A stretch of 55,124 nt of DNA, taken from assembly GCA_964372415.1 (NCBI GenBank), contig CAYJQH010000005.1, positions 1 through 55,124 of the forward strand. Reading direction: 5' to 3'. The translations under genes and the position numbers were made by a program. The stretch's first letter is position 1. The number at the start of each line of letters is the position of its first letter. Shown here piece after piece: positions 1-6,955 of the stretch. Below the pieces are notes generated by a model. That model was not told the DNA's origin and did no database searches. It saw only the letters and a list, made by a program, of their open reading frames with translations. The stretch comes from JAGORL01 sp964372415. GTDB lineage: Bacteria > Patescibacteriota > Patescibacteriia > UBA9934.

Positions 1-209
<209 letters not shown>

Positions 210-955
210 AGATCATGCTGTCTATAAATTCGACTAAATGCTGGAAAATCTGAGTTAACTCCTAAGGAGTAGGAGTTTAATGAATCTCACACTACGTGCT
301 ATACTTATGATAAGTATGGCCAGTAACAAAGTGTTGAGTGCAGACAATCAGCAGGGAAGATTACATCTCAAGCCCCATCCATGGTTTGTCACAGGATTCG
401 TCGATGGTGAAGGAAGTTTTCACGTCGCGATTTATCAAGATTCGAGAATGCAAACAGGCTGGAAAATTATTCCAGAGTTTCATGTCTCGCAACGCTTGTC
501 GAGTCGCAAAGTCTTGGATGAACTCGTTGGGTTTTTCCAGTGCGGATATGTGAAGGCTAATCACGCCAGGAATCCAATGGACAAAACGTATGTTTACGTA
601 GTTCGAGATCGAAGTGATCTGCTAGGAAAAATCATTCCCTTCTTTGAGCGGTATCCGCTTAAAACCGAGAAGCAGAATGATGCCGCGATATTCACCAAAA
701 TCGTAAGATTAATGGCGAAGGGTGAGCATCGGATTCGAGCAGGTTGCGAACGAATCATAAAACTCGCGTATACCATGAATGGCTATGGGCGTTATCGAAG
801 ACGCCCAATCAGTAAGGTGATGTAAAACCCTCAGAGACTATACGTCGAACTCTGATCAAATCAGAGAAGATATAGTCCGAACTGCATGGCGACATGCAGA
901 CCTCAACAGAAATGTTTGAGGCAACCTGATATATATCGGGTGAGTAACATAGTTG
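210..955 (+). mobile_element. Group I intron in 23S rRNA
   Basis: The rRNA breaks off after GACAGT (209) and resumes with TCGGTCTCC (956), so removing 210-955 restores a standard 23S sequence. The 5' exon AGACAGU (203-209) pairs with GCUGUCU (217-223), giving a P1 helix with the diagnostic U-G wobble at the splice site. The last intron base is G955. Core elements are visible: P-like at 236-250, Q-like AATCAGCAG at 346-354, R-like around 831-844 and S-like AAGATATAGTCC at 867-878. The bases TGCTG in P and CAGCA in Q can form P4. The intron carries its own homing endonuclease gene, whose 5' part overlaps the core. Confidence 0.93.
280..825 (+). CDS. LAGLIDADG homing endonuclease (intron-encoded)
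   Basis: A 181-residue protein with one LAGLIDADG motif, seen as WFVTGFVDGEGSF near residues 35-47. This is the length and architecture of single-motif enzymes that act as homodimers, such as I-CreI. The start ATG at 280 has an AGGAG ribosome binding site at 271-275. The first 25 or so residues overlap the intron core (Q element), so a shorter product starting inside is possible. It is expected to cut the intronless 23S allele at the insertion site and promote homing. The gene is basic and intact, which suggests that selection on it is recent or ongoing. Family assignment is firm; the exact cleavage site is inferred. Confidence 0.93.
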   Translation: MNLTLRAILMISMASNKVLSADNQQGRLHLKPHPWFVTGFVDGEGSFHVAIYQDSRMQTGWKIIPEFHVSQRLSSRKVLDELVGFFQCGYVKANHARNPMDKTYVYVVRDRSDLLGKIIPFFERYPLKTEKQNDAAIFTKIVRLMAKGEHRIRAGCERIIKLAYTMNGYGRYRRRPISKVM

Positions 956-1232
<277 letters not shown>

Positions 1233-1243
1233 CTCACTGAGTG

Positions 1244-1370
1244 CGTTTGTCGCCGTAAAATTTCCGGCTACTTTGTAGCGGGACCCCGATTTTTCCTCAC
1301 CGTAGTATTAACTACGCCTCGGAAAAATCTTCCCCGCGCCTCGTATCCGAAAATTTTACGGCGACAAACG
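1244..1370 (+). repeat. Long palindromic element, copy A (23S-5S spacer)
   Basis: The 24-base outer arms at 1244-1267 and 1347-1370 are inverted complements with one mismatch. Nested stems follow inward: GCGGG with CCCGC, GATTTTTCC (1288-1296) with GGAAAAATC (1321-1329), and a CGTAGT hairpin at 1301-1316. The internal segments TCACCGTAGT and ACTACGCCTC recur in copy B at 51097 and, inverted, in copy C at 1407. It lies between 23S and 5S, so it is probably transcribed within the rRNA precursor. Confidence 0.85.
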
Positions 1371-1406
1371 TCAGATGTGTTTTTCTCAACAATGTTTGTT
1401 CTATAA

Positions 1407-1526
1407 GGACCGACTAAGTTCGCAAAATTCGAGACGCGGGGATGCGAGCCCGAGGCGTAGGTAAATCCTACGGCGAGGGCGAGCAGGGGCCCCGCAACAA
1501 AGAAGTTTGCGAACTTGGGTCGGTCC
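1407..1526 (-). repeat. Long palindromic element, copy C (inverted member)
   Basis: Outer arms GGACCGACTAAGTTCGCAAA (1407-1426) and 1506-1526 are inverted complements with a small interruption. Read on the minus strand, its interior matches copy A: the segments CGAGGCGTAG, CTACGGCGAGG and GGGGCCCCGC are the complements of those in A. The middle stem, however, is TGCGAGCCC/GGGCGAGCA in place of GATTTTTCC/GGAAAAATC. Stem bases therefore changed together while loops stayed, which points to conservation of structure. Confidence 0.8.
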
Positions 1527-1538
1527 GAAAGATGATAG

Positions 1539-1653
1539 TGTCTTGGTGGCACTTTCCATAGGGTCACACCCGTTCCCATCCCGAACACGGTCGTTAAGCC
1601 TATGTGAGCCGATGGTAGTCAAGTGTGGCGAGAGTAGGTCGCCGCCAGGACAC
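1539..1653 (+). rRNA. rrf: 5S rRNA
   Basis: GTGTCTTGGTGGC (1538-1550) pairs with GCCGCCAGGACAC (1641-1653) as helix I. Loop regions with CCCATCCCGAACACGG and GCCGATGGTAGT are characteristic of bacterial 5S. About 115 nt, a normal length. The flanks GATGAT and GTCATC extend the helix as a likely processing stem. Confidence 0.95.
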
Positions 1654-1668
1654 TGTCATCTTTAACTC

Positions 1669-1698
1669 AAAAACCCGAGCTCAGTCTCGGCTTTTTGT
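1669..1698 (+). terminator. rRNA operon terminator
   Basis: A CCCGAG...CTCGG hairpin followed by CTTTTTGTTT lies 16 bases after 5S, a typical intrinsic terminator closing the rrn operon. Confidence 0.8.
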
Positions 1699-1709
1699 TT
1701 ATAAAAAAC

Positions 1710-1737
1710 TTGAATTTTTAGCTAAGCCGCGTACCAT
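1710..1737 (+). promoter_or_regulatory. Possible promoter of the nucleotidyltransferase gene
   Basis: TTGAAT (1710-1715) and TACCAT (1732-1737) are 16 bases apart. The predicted start would be about 1744, three bases before the ATG at 1747, giving an almost leaderless mRNA. No ribosome binding site is visible. Weak boxes, so this is tentative. Confidence 0.4.
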
Positions 1738-1746
1738 ATTGGGGCT

Positions 1747-2499
1747 ATGTCTGAGATCAAAGTGGTTATTTTGGCGGCCGGAAAAGGTAAGCGCATGGGT
1801 GCACCGATCCCGAAGCCACTTGTCGAGGTTGCCGGGAAACCGATGATCGTTCACCTCCTAGAGCACATTAAAAAATCAAAATTGGACCCCAAGCCAATTG
1901 TCGTTGTGGCTCCAGACAATCACGACCTGTTTAAGGAGGTTCTCGGCGACACTGTGGAATATGTTGTTCAGCTAGAACCAAAAGGCACGGGCGATGCTTT
2001 ACGTTTTGCAGAACAAGCATGCAAGGAAGCTCGACACGTGATTGTCCTATACGGTGACCACCCTTTTATTGGTCCGTCGGCTCTCAAAAACGTGGTTAAA
2101 CTTCTTGATAAACATGAAGCTGCATTAGCCATGCTTATTGCCGAGGTGCCTAATTTTGAAGGTCAATACGCGGTTTTTACTAAATGGGGCAGAATTATTC
2201 GTGACACCAAAGGCCAGGTTAAGGGGATATGTGAAGCCAAGGATTGCTCAACTGAACAACTTCAGATTCGCGATGTGAATCCCGGTATCTATGCCTTTCC
2301 AACTGACTGGGCCTTTGCTCGTCTTAAAGAGCTTAAGAACGAAAACGCGAGTGGTGAGTATTACCTTGTCGACCTCATCGCTATGGCCATGGACGAAGGT
2401 AAGCCAATCCTCACCGCTACCGTTAATCCACTAGATGTCGTTGGTGTGAACACTCCAGAGGAACTCAAAATTGCCGAGCAGATTCACGCTAAAGTTTAA
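1747..2499 (+). CDS. GlmU-like nucleotidyltransferase (uridylyltransferase domain only)
   Basis: A 250-residue sugar-phosphate nucleotidyltransferase of the GlmU N-terminal type. The N-terminus has LAAGKGKRM (residues 9-17) followed by PKPLVEVAGKPM, the nucleotide-binding signature. PKGTGDA (about 78-84) and YGDHPFIG (about 101-108) fit the uracil and metal sites, and VNPGIYAF (about 178-185) matches the conserved GlmU sugar-binding region. The usual C-terminal left-handed beta-helix acetyltransferase half of GlmU (about 200 further residues) is absent, so it probably only makes UDP-HexNAc or a related UDP- or dTDP-sugar for the surface polysaccharides encoded elsewhere in the window. It is the first gene after the rRNA operon; two bases separate it from the next gene. 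Confidence 0.82.
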   Translation: MSEIKVVILAAGKGKRMGAPIPKPLVEVAGKPMIVHLLEHIKKSKLDPKPIVVVAPDNHDLFKEVLGDTVEYVVQLEPKGTGDALRFAEQACKEARHVIVLYGDHPFIGPSALKNVVKLLDKHEAALAMLIAEVPNFEGQYAVFTKWGRIIRDTKGQVKGICEAKDCSTEQLQIRDVNPGIYAFPTDWAFARLKELKNENASGEYYLVDLIAMAMDEGKPILTATVNPLDVVGVNTPEELKIAEQIHAKV

Positions 2500-2501
2500 T
2501 T

Positions 2502-3155
2502 ATGTCGATTACCGTCGACGCAGTACTAAGAGATGGACTCGTGACGGCAAAGAGAACCTGGGAAGCGTCTTCGCGAGACGTTCGGGAGACCCTAAAGGCA
2601 CTTAGTGTGTGGTCCCTACTTTTTGTTTCAGCTCATGCGGTAATTGCTGCGACGCCATATGTTAGTAGCTGGCTTTTGGGCGATACGGTAAATGCACTCA
2701 TTGGGGCCCGCGGCATCGGCACCATGACCAAAGAGTTATCGACACTCCTCTGGTACTCTGGTGGAGCAGTCCTCATAGTTTTTCTAGCCTATATTTTTAC
2801 TTTGAAGTTCTCGGGTCGAGCCGCTCTAGCCGGTCGTGTGCTCGAGATCACGTTGGCTCTGTTTTTGGTGAGTATTGGACTCGCATTGCACGGACGACTC
2901 TCTGCATTATTTGTTTTTTTGCTGCTTCACCTTCTTCTTTCCATGTATCGTGAACGAAAAATAATCGCGATCGGAATTCTTGCCCTAGCAATCATCGCCG
3001 CGGTTTTAGAAACTAACACCATTGTTCATTTTACGATCAGTCGATCGCTCACGATTGGTGAAGGCATTACTGTCATCACCTTAGTTATTTGGAGTTTGGG
3101 ACTTTTAAAACTACGTTTTATCCGTTCTTCGCCGGGGTATGCGCTGCATAACTGA
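2502..3155 (+). CDS. Hypothetical integral membrane protein
   Basis: 217 residues that I do not recognise. A hydrophilic N-terminus of about 35 residues is followed by five or six hydrophobic segments (around 38-58, 83-102, 110-127, 130-145, 153-168 and 186-203), so it should sit in the cytoplasmic membrane. It follows the nucleotidyltransferase by two bases and overlaps the next gene by 17 bases, which suggests translational coupling in one transcript. No catalytic motif is visible. Confidence 0.75.
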   Translation: MSITVDAVLRDGLVTAKRTWEASSRDVRETLKALSVWSLLFVSAHAVIAATPYVSSWLLGDTVNALIGARGIGTMTKELSTLLWYSGGAVLIVFLAYIFTLKFSGRAALAGRVLEITLALFLVSIGLALHGRLSALFVFLLLHLLLSMYRERKIIAIGILALAIIAAVLETNTIVHFTISRSLTIGEGITVITLVIWSLGLLKLRFIRSSPGYALHN

Positions 3156-4404
3156 TTGGCACGTCCATTCACGCTTCTCCCGAGCCTGTTCAAAGGATCT
3201 AACGCTTGAGAACAATGCGTTGTGGTGTGAAAAGAAAGGGGTGAATGTTCTTGGGACAGCTGATTTTACGCATCCGGAGTGGTTTTCTGAAATTGAAAGT
3301 AAGCTTATCGAAGCTGAGCCGGGACTTTATCGACTCAAAAGTGGTGAGTACCCGAAGGTGCGTTACATGCTGACCACTGAGGTCTCACAGATTTACAAAA
3401 AGAACGACAAAACACGTCGCATTCATAACCTGATCCTCGCTCCTTCGATTGAGTCTGTACGCAAAATCAATCAATGGCTCACTGATCAAGGCTTTAATCT
3501 CAAAGCCGACGGCCGCCCGATACTCGGTATCGACTCAGAAGAGCTTTTTAAGCGTCTTCGTGATCTCGACGAGCGGGTGACGATGATCCCCGCCCATGTC
3601 TGGACGCCGTGGTTTTCGGTTTTTGGATCAAAGTCTGGTTTCAACTCTCTCGAGGAGTGTTACGGCAGTATGACACCACACATTCACGCCATTGAAACTG
3701 GACTATCGAGCGATATTCTTATGAACCGCTCGCTCTCGGCACTCGACACCGTGTCAATCATTTCTAATTCCGATGCTCATAGCCCACAAAAGTTTGGTCG
3801 TGAAGCGAACGTTTTTGAAATTGCAGAAAAAGATTTTTCCTACAACGAATTCATTCGAATTTTAAAAGAACGAGATACCACAAAATTTCTTTACACTATT
3901 GAATTTTATCCTGAAGAAGGAAAATATCACCTTGATGGTCATGCTGATTGTAAGCTTGCTTGGTATCCTGCTGAAACGCGCCAGCACGGTGGTAAATGTC
4001 CCATGTGCGGACGACCGCTTACGATTGGTGTTTTGTCACGCGTTGAAGAATTAGCCGATCGAAGTCTGAAAGAGGTGCCCGAACAATTTGTGCCGCAACG
4101 TTCTATTGTGCCACTCTCAGAAATCATCGCTGAAGCGATGCGTCTCAGCTCACCAAACAGCAAGAAGGTCACCGCACTTTATGAAAAGATGATCAAAGAA
4201 TTTGGTAACGAGTTTCACATTCTTCTCGATGTACCGGTTAACGATCTTAAAACAATGGCTGGAGACGACGTAGCTGAGGCCGTTCGACGAGTCAGGGCTG
4301 GTGAGATGTCGATTACCCCTGGATATGATGGAATCTACGGAAAAGTGAAGATTTTTGGAGACAATGAGCAGAAAAGGGGCAATATTCAGGCTATCCTTTT
4401 ATAG
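3139..4404 (+). CDS. EndoQ-like PHP-domain DNA repair endonuclease
   Basis: A 421-residue PHP-superfamily protein. DWHVH (residues 6-10) gives the first metal-binding histidines. Further candidate ligands are in GTADFTHPEW (D), TTEVSQ (E), MIPAHVWTP (H), IETGL (E) and SNSDAHSP (D and H, about 212-219). A zinc-ribbon-like C-x13-HGGKCPMC segment around residues 272-292 and a helical C-terminal part follow. This order is that of endonuclease Q, which nicks DNA 5' of deaminated bases such as uracil and hypoxanthine. The annotation as a general PHP protein is certain; the EndoQ assignment is strong by motif order and length. The last codons are close to a dispersed palindromic repeat at 4409. Confidence 0.85.
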   Translation: MRCITDWHVHSRFSRACSKDLTLENNALWCEKKGVNVLGTADFTHPEWFSEIESKLIEAEPGLYRLKSGEYPKVRYMLTTEVSQIYKKNDKTRRIHNLILAPSIESVRKINQWLTDQGFNLKADGRPILGIDSEELFKRLRDLDERVTMIPAHVWTPWFSVFGSKSGFNSLEECYGSMTPHIHAIETGLSSDILMNRSLSALDTVSIISNSDAHSPQKFGREANVFEIAEKDFSYNEFIRILKERDTTKFLYTIEFYPEEGKYHLDGHADCKLAWYPAETRQHGGKCPMCGRPLTIGVLSRVEELADRSLKEVPEQFVPQRSIVPLSEIIAEAMRLSSPNSKKVTALYEKMIKEFGNEFHILLDVPVNDLKTMAGDDVAEAVRRVRAGEMSITPGYDGIYGKVKIFGDNEQKRGNIQAILL

Positions 4405-4408
4405 TTTT

Positions 4409-4489
4409 CGTCATTGCGAGCCCCGAAGGGGCGAAGCAATCTTTGGTCTACAGATTGCTTCGTCGTCCTACGGACTCCTCGCAATGACG
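4409..4489 (+). repeat. Dispersed palindromic repeat (CGTCATTGCGAG family)
   Basis: The arm starting CGTCATTGCGAGCCC at 4409 is mirrored by CCTCGCAATGACG ending at 4489, and AAGCAATCT (4434-4442) is mirrored by AGATTGCTT (4452-4460). This palindrome type, known from many unrelated bacterial genomes, often sits just after stop codons as here. Confidence 0.8.
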
Positions 4490-4496
4490 AGCAAAA

Positions 4497-4564
4497 CAAA
4501 AATCCCGTTCTTGAGAACCATCCCCTCCAAACTTTGGAGTACGGTCCTCAGCGAACGGGGTTTT
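4497..4564 (-). terminator. Terminator of the basic peptide gene, probably bidirectional
   Basis: Outer stem CCCGTTC (4504-4510) with GAACGGG (4553-4559), an inner CTCCAAACTTTGGAG hairpin at 4525-4539, and a T-run on each strand (AAAAAT before, TTTTG after). It separates the plus-strand EndoQ gene from the minus-strand peptide gene. Confidence 0.75.
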
Positions 4565-4567
4565 GTG

Positions 4568-4678
4568 TTAGCGGCGACGCTTGCTGCTCTTACGTTTAGC
4601 GGCCTTACGAGCCGGGCGACGTTTGGCAGCTTTGCGACGAGCTGGCTTCTTGGCCTTCTTGCTCTTCTTCTTTGCCAT
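4568..4678 (-). CDS. Lys/Arg-rich 36-residue nucleic-acid-binding-like peptide
   Basis: An open frame of 36 codons read as MAKKKSKKAKKPARRK... with 20 Lys/Arg residues and almost only Ala, Pro and Ser besides. It has no acidic or aromatic residue. This composition resembles histone-H1-like or HU-tail-like peptides and would bind DNA or RNA by charge. It has its own downstream terminator (4497-4564), and the 60 bases upstream are AT-rich with TATACT- and TATAAC-like boxes near 4714-4726, so it looks like a separate transcription unit. There is no clear ribosome binding site. Too short for ordinary gene callers; function is inferred from composition only. Confidence 0.6.
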   Translation of the reverse strand: MAKKKSKKAKKPARRKAAKRRPARKAAKRKSSKRRR

Positions 4679-4784
4679 AATAATTATCTTATCGCCACCA
4701 AAAGCGTGACGTTATATTCAGTATAGCGTTTTTCGTTATTCGTGTTTCGTTTTTCGTAGCAATTGTTGATAAGTCGTCTCACGA

Positions 4785-6158
4785 TCACGGAACAATCTCA
4801 ACTGTCGTCCCGACATCAGCCCAGTTGTAGGTCCACTCGGCATCTTTGAGACTCGTATTTACGCAACCGTGACTCATGCGATGACCAAAGTTGTTGTGCC
4901 AGTAGGCGGAGTGAATATAGTAGTGGGGTCGGAAACGAAGATTGTATTGAACGTCTGGCAAGAAGTAGTTATTTGGATTATTCACTCCGTAATTCCAACC
5001 GTAATCCATGAGAGGAATTTTGTTAGTGATGGTTGTTTTTCCAAGCGGAGTATCCCAACCATAAACTCCTGTCGAGACGAGAAAAGTGTTTACTGGCACG
5101 CCATTTGCGTAAGCGGTTAAACGTTGTTCCGAGATGTCGACTTTGATGTATTTGTCATTTGCAGTAGTAGCCAAAGCGCTTGTCGTAGCTGCAACGACCA
5201 GGGTCTCTGGATCCTCAGGTAGCGAGGTTACAGCCCAGCCTCCAGTCATATCGTCGCCGAGGGCTATAGAGTCATGGGCCGTGCCGATAGCTTCAAACGG
5301 CGTAACACTACCTGTTGTGTAGGCACCACTCGTAACCAGAAGTTCAGCTACGCCATCGCTATCTATATCTGTTGAGGCCAGGCTACTCCCATGAGTAGCT
5401 GTTGTTGACGAGGGAATGGAACTCACAAAACGAAGCGTATTATTTTTGATAGCAAAAACAGTCACTTGTGGTACGGCGTAGGCAGCTGGCGAGGCGATGA
5501 TGTCTGTTACACCGTCACCTGTCATATCACCAACGGCGATGTTGGCACCGACTGATTCAAAAGCGCTACCGTTAAAGATTTCTGTTTCAAGCATTCCGGC
5601 GGCTGAAAAAACTTTGATATGCGGCCCGCCACCTGGACCGGCACCGGTTACAACTTCAACCTCGCCATCACCATCAACATCTCCGCAGGCCACGTGCACG
5701 CCGCCGCGAAAAGCTTCGCTGTAGGCAAAGAATTGCGGGCCAATGAAAGAGCCCACGTTATTAAATACGCGAATTTGTGGCCCACCAGAATAACCGGCTC
5801 CGGTAATGATTTCATTGGTGCCGTCACTGTTAAGGTCGCAGGTGGCCACATTAACCCCGCCACGAAAGCCTTCGCCGTAAGCTAGAAATTCTATGAGTTG
5901 TGAACCGTCTTGGCGAAAGATTCGGACAAGTGGCTTAAGGCCATTGCCAGCGCCAACGATTATCTCTGATACGCCATCGGACCCTAGATCGCCTGCCGCC
6001 ACACTGTTAGCTCGACCTCCGAGGTCGGCAAAAGGAGTCAGCGTCCGGATGACTATGCCTTCGTTTGAGAGAAGTTTTAGTTCACCGGTTGCTGCTTGCG
6101 TAATTTGAGGTAAAAGCACGATAAGTGCTAGGAACATGAGGTTCAAAACGCGACGCAT
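4785..6158 (-). CDS. L,D-transpeptidase (YkuD) with N-terminal FG-GAP-type repeats
   Basis: 457 residues. A signal peptide (MRRVLNLMFLALIVLLPQ..., cleavage near residue 22) sends it out of the cytoplasm. Residues about 40-330 hold several DxDxDG-like beta-propeller repeats (for example CGDVDGDGEVEV and STDIDSDGVAEL), which resemble FG-GAP/VCBS blades that bind calcium. The C-terminal third is a YkuD domain beginning KYIKVDISEQRLTAY, with the catalytic pattern HSAYWH...SHGCVN (cysteine about residue 430). It should cross-link peptidoglycan or anchor something to it, the propeller giving substrate or partner binding. A TACAAT box lies about 15 bases upstream of the start. Confidence 0.9.
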   Translation of the reverse strand: MRRVLNLMFLALIVLLPQITQAATGELKLLSNEGIVIRTLTPFADLGGRANSVAAGDLGSDGVSEIIVGAGNGLKPLVRIFRQDGSQLIEFLAYGEGFRGGVNVATCDLNSDGTNEIITGAGYSGGPQIRVFNNVGSFIGPQFFAYSEAFRGGVHVACGDVDGDGEVEVVTGAGPGGGPHIKVFSAAGMLETEIFNGSAFESVGANIAVGDMTGDGVTDIIASPAAYAVPQVTVFAIKNNTLRFVSSIPSSTTATHGSSLASTDIDSDGVAELLVTSGAYTTGSVTPFEAIGTAHDSIALGDDMTGGWAVTSLPEDPETLVVAATTSALATTANDKYIKVDISEQRLTAYANGVPVNTFLVSTGVYGWDTPLGKTTITNKIPLMDYGWNYGVNNPNNYFLPDVQYNLRFRPHYYIHSAYWHNNFGHRMSHGCVNTSLKDAEWTYNWADVGTTVEIVP

Positions 6159-6190
6159 ATTTGCATGATTCTATTGTACTCTCACTCTAA

Positions 6191-6250
6191 CAAACAAAAA
6201 ACTCATCTGACCACTCAAGGAAAAGAGAGATCCTTGAGTAGTCGGATGAG
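6191..6250 (-). terminator. Hairpin with minus-strand T-run, intergenic
   Basis: CTCATC(T)GACCACTCAAGGA is mirrored by TCCTTGAGTAGTCGGATGAG (6231-6250), a roughly 20-base stem with loop AAAGAGAGA. On the minus strand it is followed by TTTTTTGTTTG. It lies upstream of the L,D-transpeptidase start, so it either stops transcription entering from the toxin-antitoxin side or attenuates the transpeptidase gene. Confidence 0.6.
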
Positions 6251-6290
6251 CTCCCGAACGACAGCGTTCGTGATGCACAATCTGGAGTGG

Positions 6291-6320
6291 TTGAACTGTA
6301 AAGCGAGCTTGTGGTATGTT
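6291..6320 (+). promoter_or_regulatory. Promoter of the toxin-antitoxin pair
   Basis: TTGAAC (6291-6296) and TATGTT (6315-6320) are 18 bases apart. The predicted start lies one or two bases before the ATG at 6329, so the mRNA would be leaderless; no Shine-Dalgarno sequence is present. Confidence 0.6.
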
Positions 6321-6328
6321 TTTCCTAT

Positions 6329-6520
6329 ATGGCCACTCGTTCTAAAGCATTACCTAAGGCGCAGGTAAAAGAACTTGTCCGAGCTCTCGAAGCACTCGAG
6401 AACGTGCTTGAAGATTCCGGAGCGTATTCACCGAAATTTCTTGCCTCACTCGATCGCGCGATGTCCGATGTCCAGGCTGGTCGTGCCCGCCGCGTGCGTT
6501 CCTTGAACGAGCTGCGGTAG
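6329..6520 (+). CDS. Putative antitoxin of a RelE/ParE-type pair
   Basis: 63 residues from ATG 6329; an in-frame GTG at 6311 lies inside the promoter and is less likely. The protein is helical with KAQVKELVRALEALENVLED in the first half and a basic RARRVRSL segment near the C-terminus. I do not recognise a specific antitoxin family. The call rests on size and on its position six bases before a RelE-like toxin gene, the usual antitoxin-first order. Antitoxins of this kind usually repress their own promoter. Confidence 0.6.
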   Translation: MATRSKALPKAQVKELVRALEALENVLEDSGAYSPKFLASLDRAMSDVQAGRARRVRSLNELR

Positions 6521-6526
6521 GCAAGT

Positions 6527-6793
6527 ATGCGGACACTTGTTGTCGCGCCGGCCTTTGCACGAGACTGGAAAGCTCTGTCTGATGACATGCGCCGCTCAGT
6601 GCGTTTGACGGTTACGCGCCTTCAGAAAAATCCTCTTGACCCAACACTTGCTCCAAAGAAACTGGTTGGCACGCGTCACAAGTTGTGGCGTGTCCGACTG
6701 GGTTCCTGGAGGCTTATTTTTTCTTATACTCCAACTACACTCGTACTAGTACGTCTGGCACACCGTAAAGATGTGTACAGGGATATTTCCTAA
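6527..6793 (+). CDS. RelE/ParE-family toxin
   Basis: 88 residues with the fold signature of the RelE/ParE superfamily: an N-terminal strand (MRTLVVAPAFARDWKAL), a helix pair rich in Arg and Leu, and a C-terminal beta sheet with LWRVRLGSWRLIFSY (about 53-67) and VLVRLAHRKDVYRD. The WRVRLGSWRLIF pattern followed by HRKDVY is typical of mRNA interferases that cut at the ribosome, with conserved Arg, His and Tyr near the end. It follows the antitoxin gene by six bases and ends directly against structured motif W. Confidence 0.82.
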   Translation: MRTLVVAPAFARDWKALSDDMRRSVRLTVTRLQKNPLDPTLAPKKLVGTRHKLWRVRLGSWRLIFSYTPTTLVLVRLAHRKDVYRDIS

Positions 6794-6861
6794 CTCTTCA
6801 GGAACCATCTCATAGGCGAGGTGGGTCCTGATGAGTCCCCGACGTTTTAGTCCGTCGGGGG
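6794..6861 (-). repeat. Two-hairpin motif, copy W
   Basis: In plus orientation: CTCTTCAGG/CCTGATGAG stem with an inner ATCTC/GAGGT helix, directly followed by a CCCCGAC/GTCGGGG hairpin (6838-6860). It shares the architecture, and the GAGTCCCCGAC segment, with copies V, X, Y and Z. It begins at the base after the toxin stop and, on the minus strand, lies 95 bases downstream of the gene at 6956-7321. The flanks AACTC and GAGTT can extend the pairing. Confidence 0.75.
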
Positions 6862-6955
6862 GAGTTGCGATGGGCGCGAGTTGTGCGCCCGGTCGCCCGC
6901 GTCACTTTGCTGATCTGGCTCAGAAAGTGAGAAAGAAGCCGAGCTGGTGGGGGTG

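Noticed and set aside
1244..1526. rRNA processing stems flanking mature 23S
   Set aside because: The two palindromes are both on the 3' side of 23S and close on themselves, so they cannot form the usual stem that brackets 23S; a third member is at a tRNA gene.
4409..4489. CRISPR repeat or riboswitch
   Set aside because: It is a single palindromic repeat without spacing copies; the sequence is a known widespread dispersed palindrome type.
6826..6860. Hammerhead ribozyme, because of CTGATGAGTCCCC in copy W
   Set aside because: The second strand of the hammerhead core (GAAA after stem II) is missing; after the hairpin comes GGAGTTG, and the other copies lack CTGATGA altogether.
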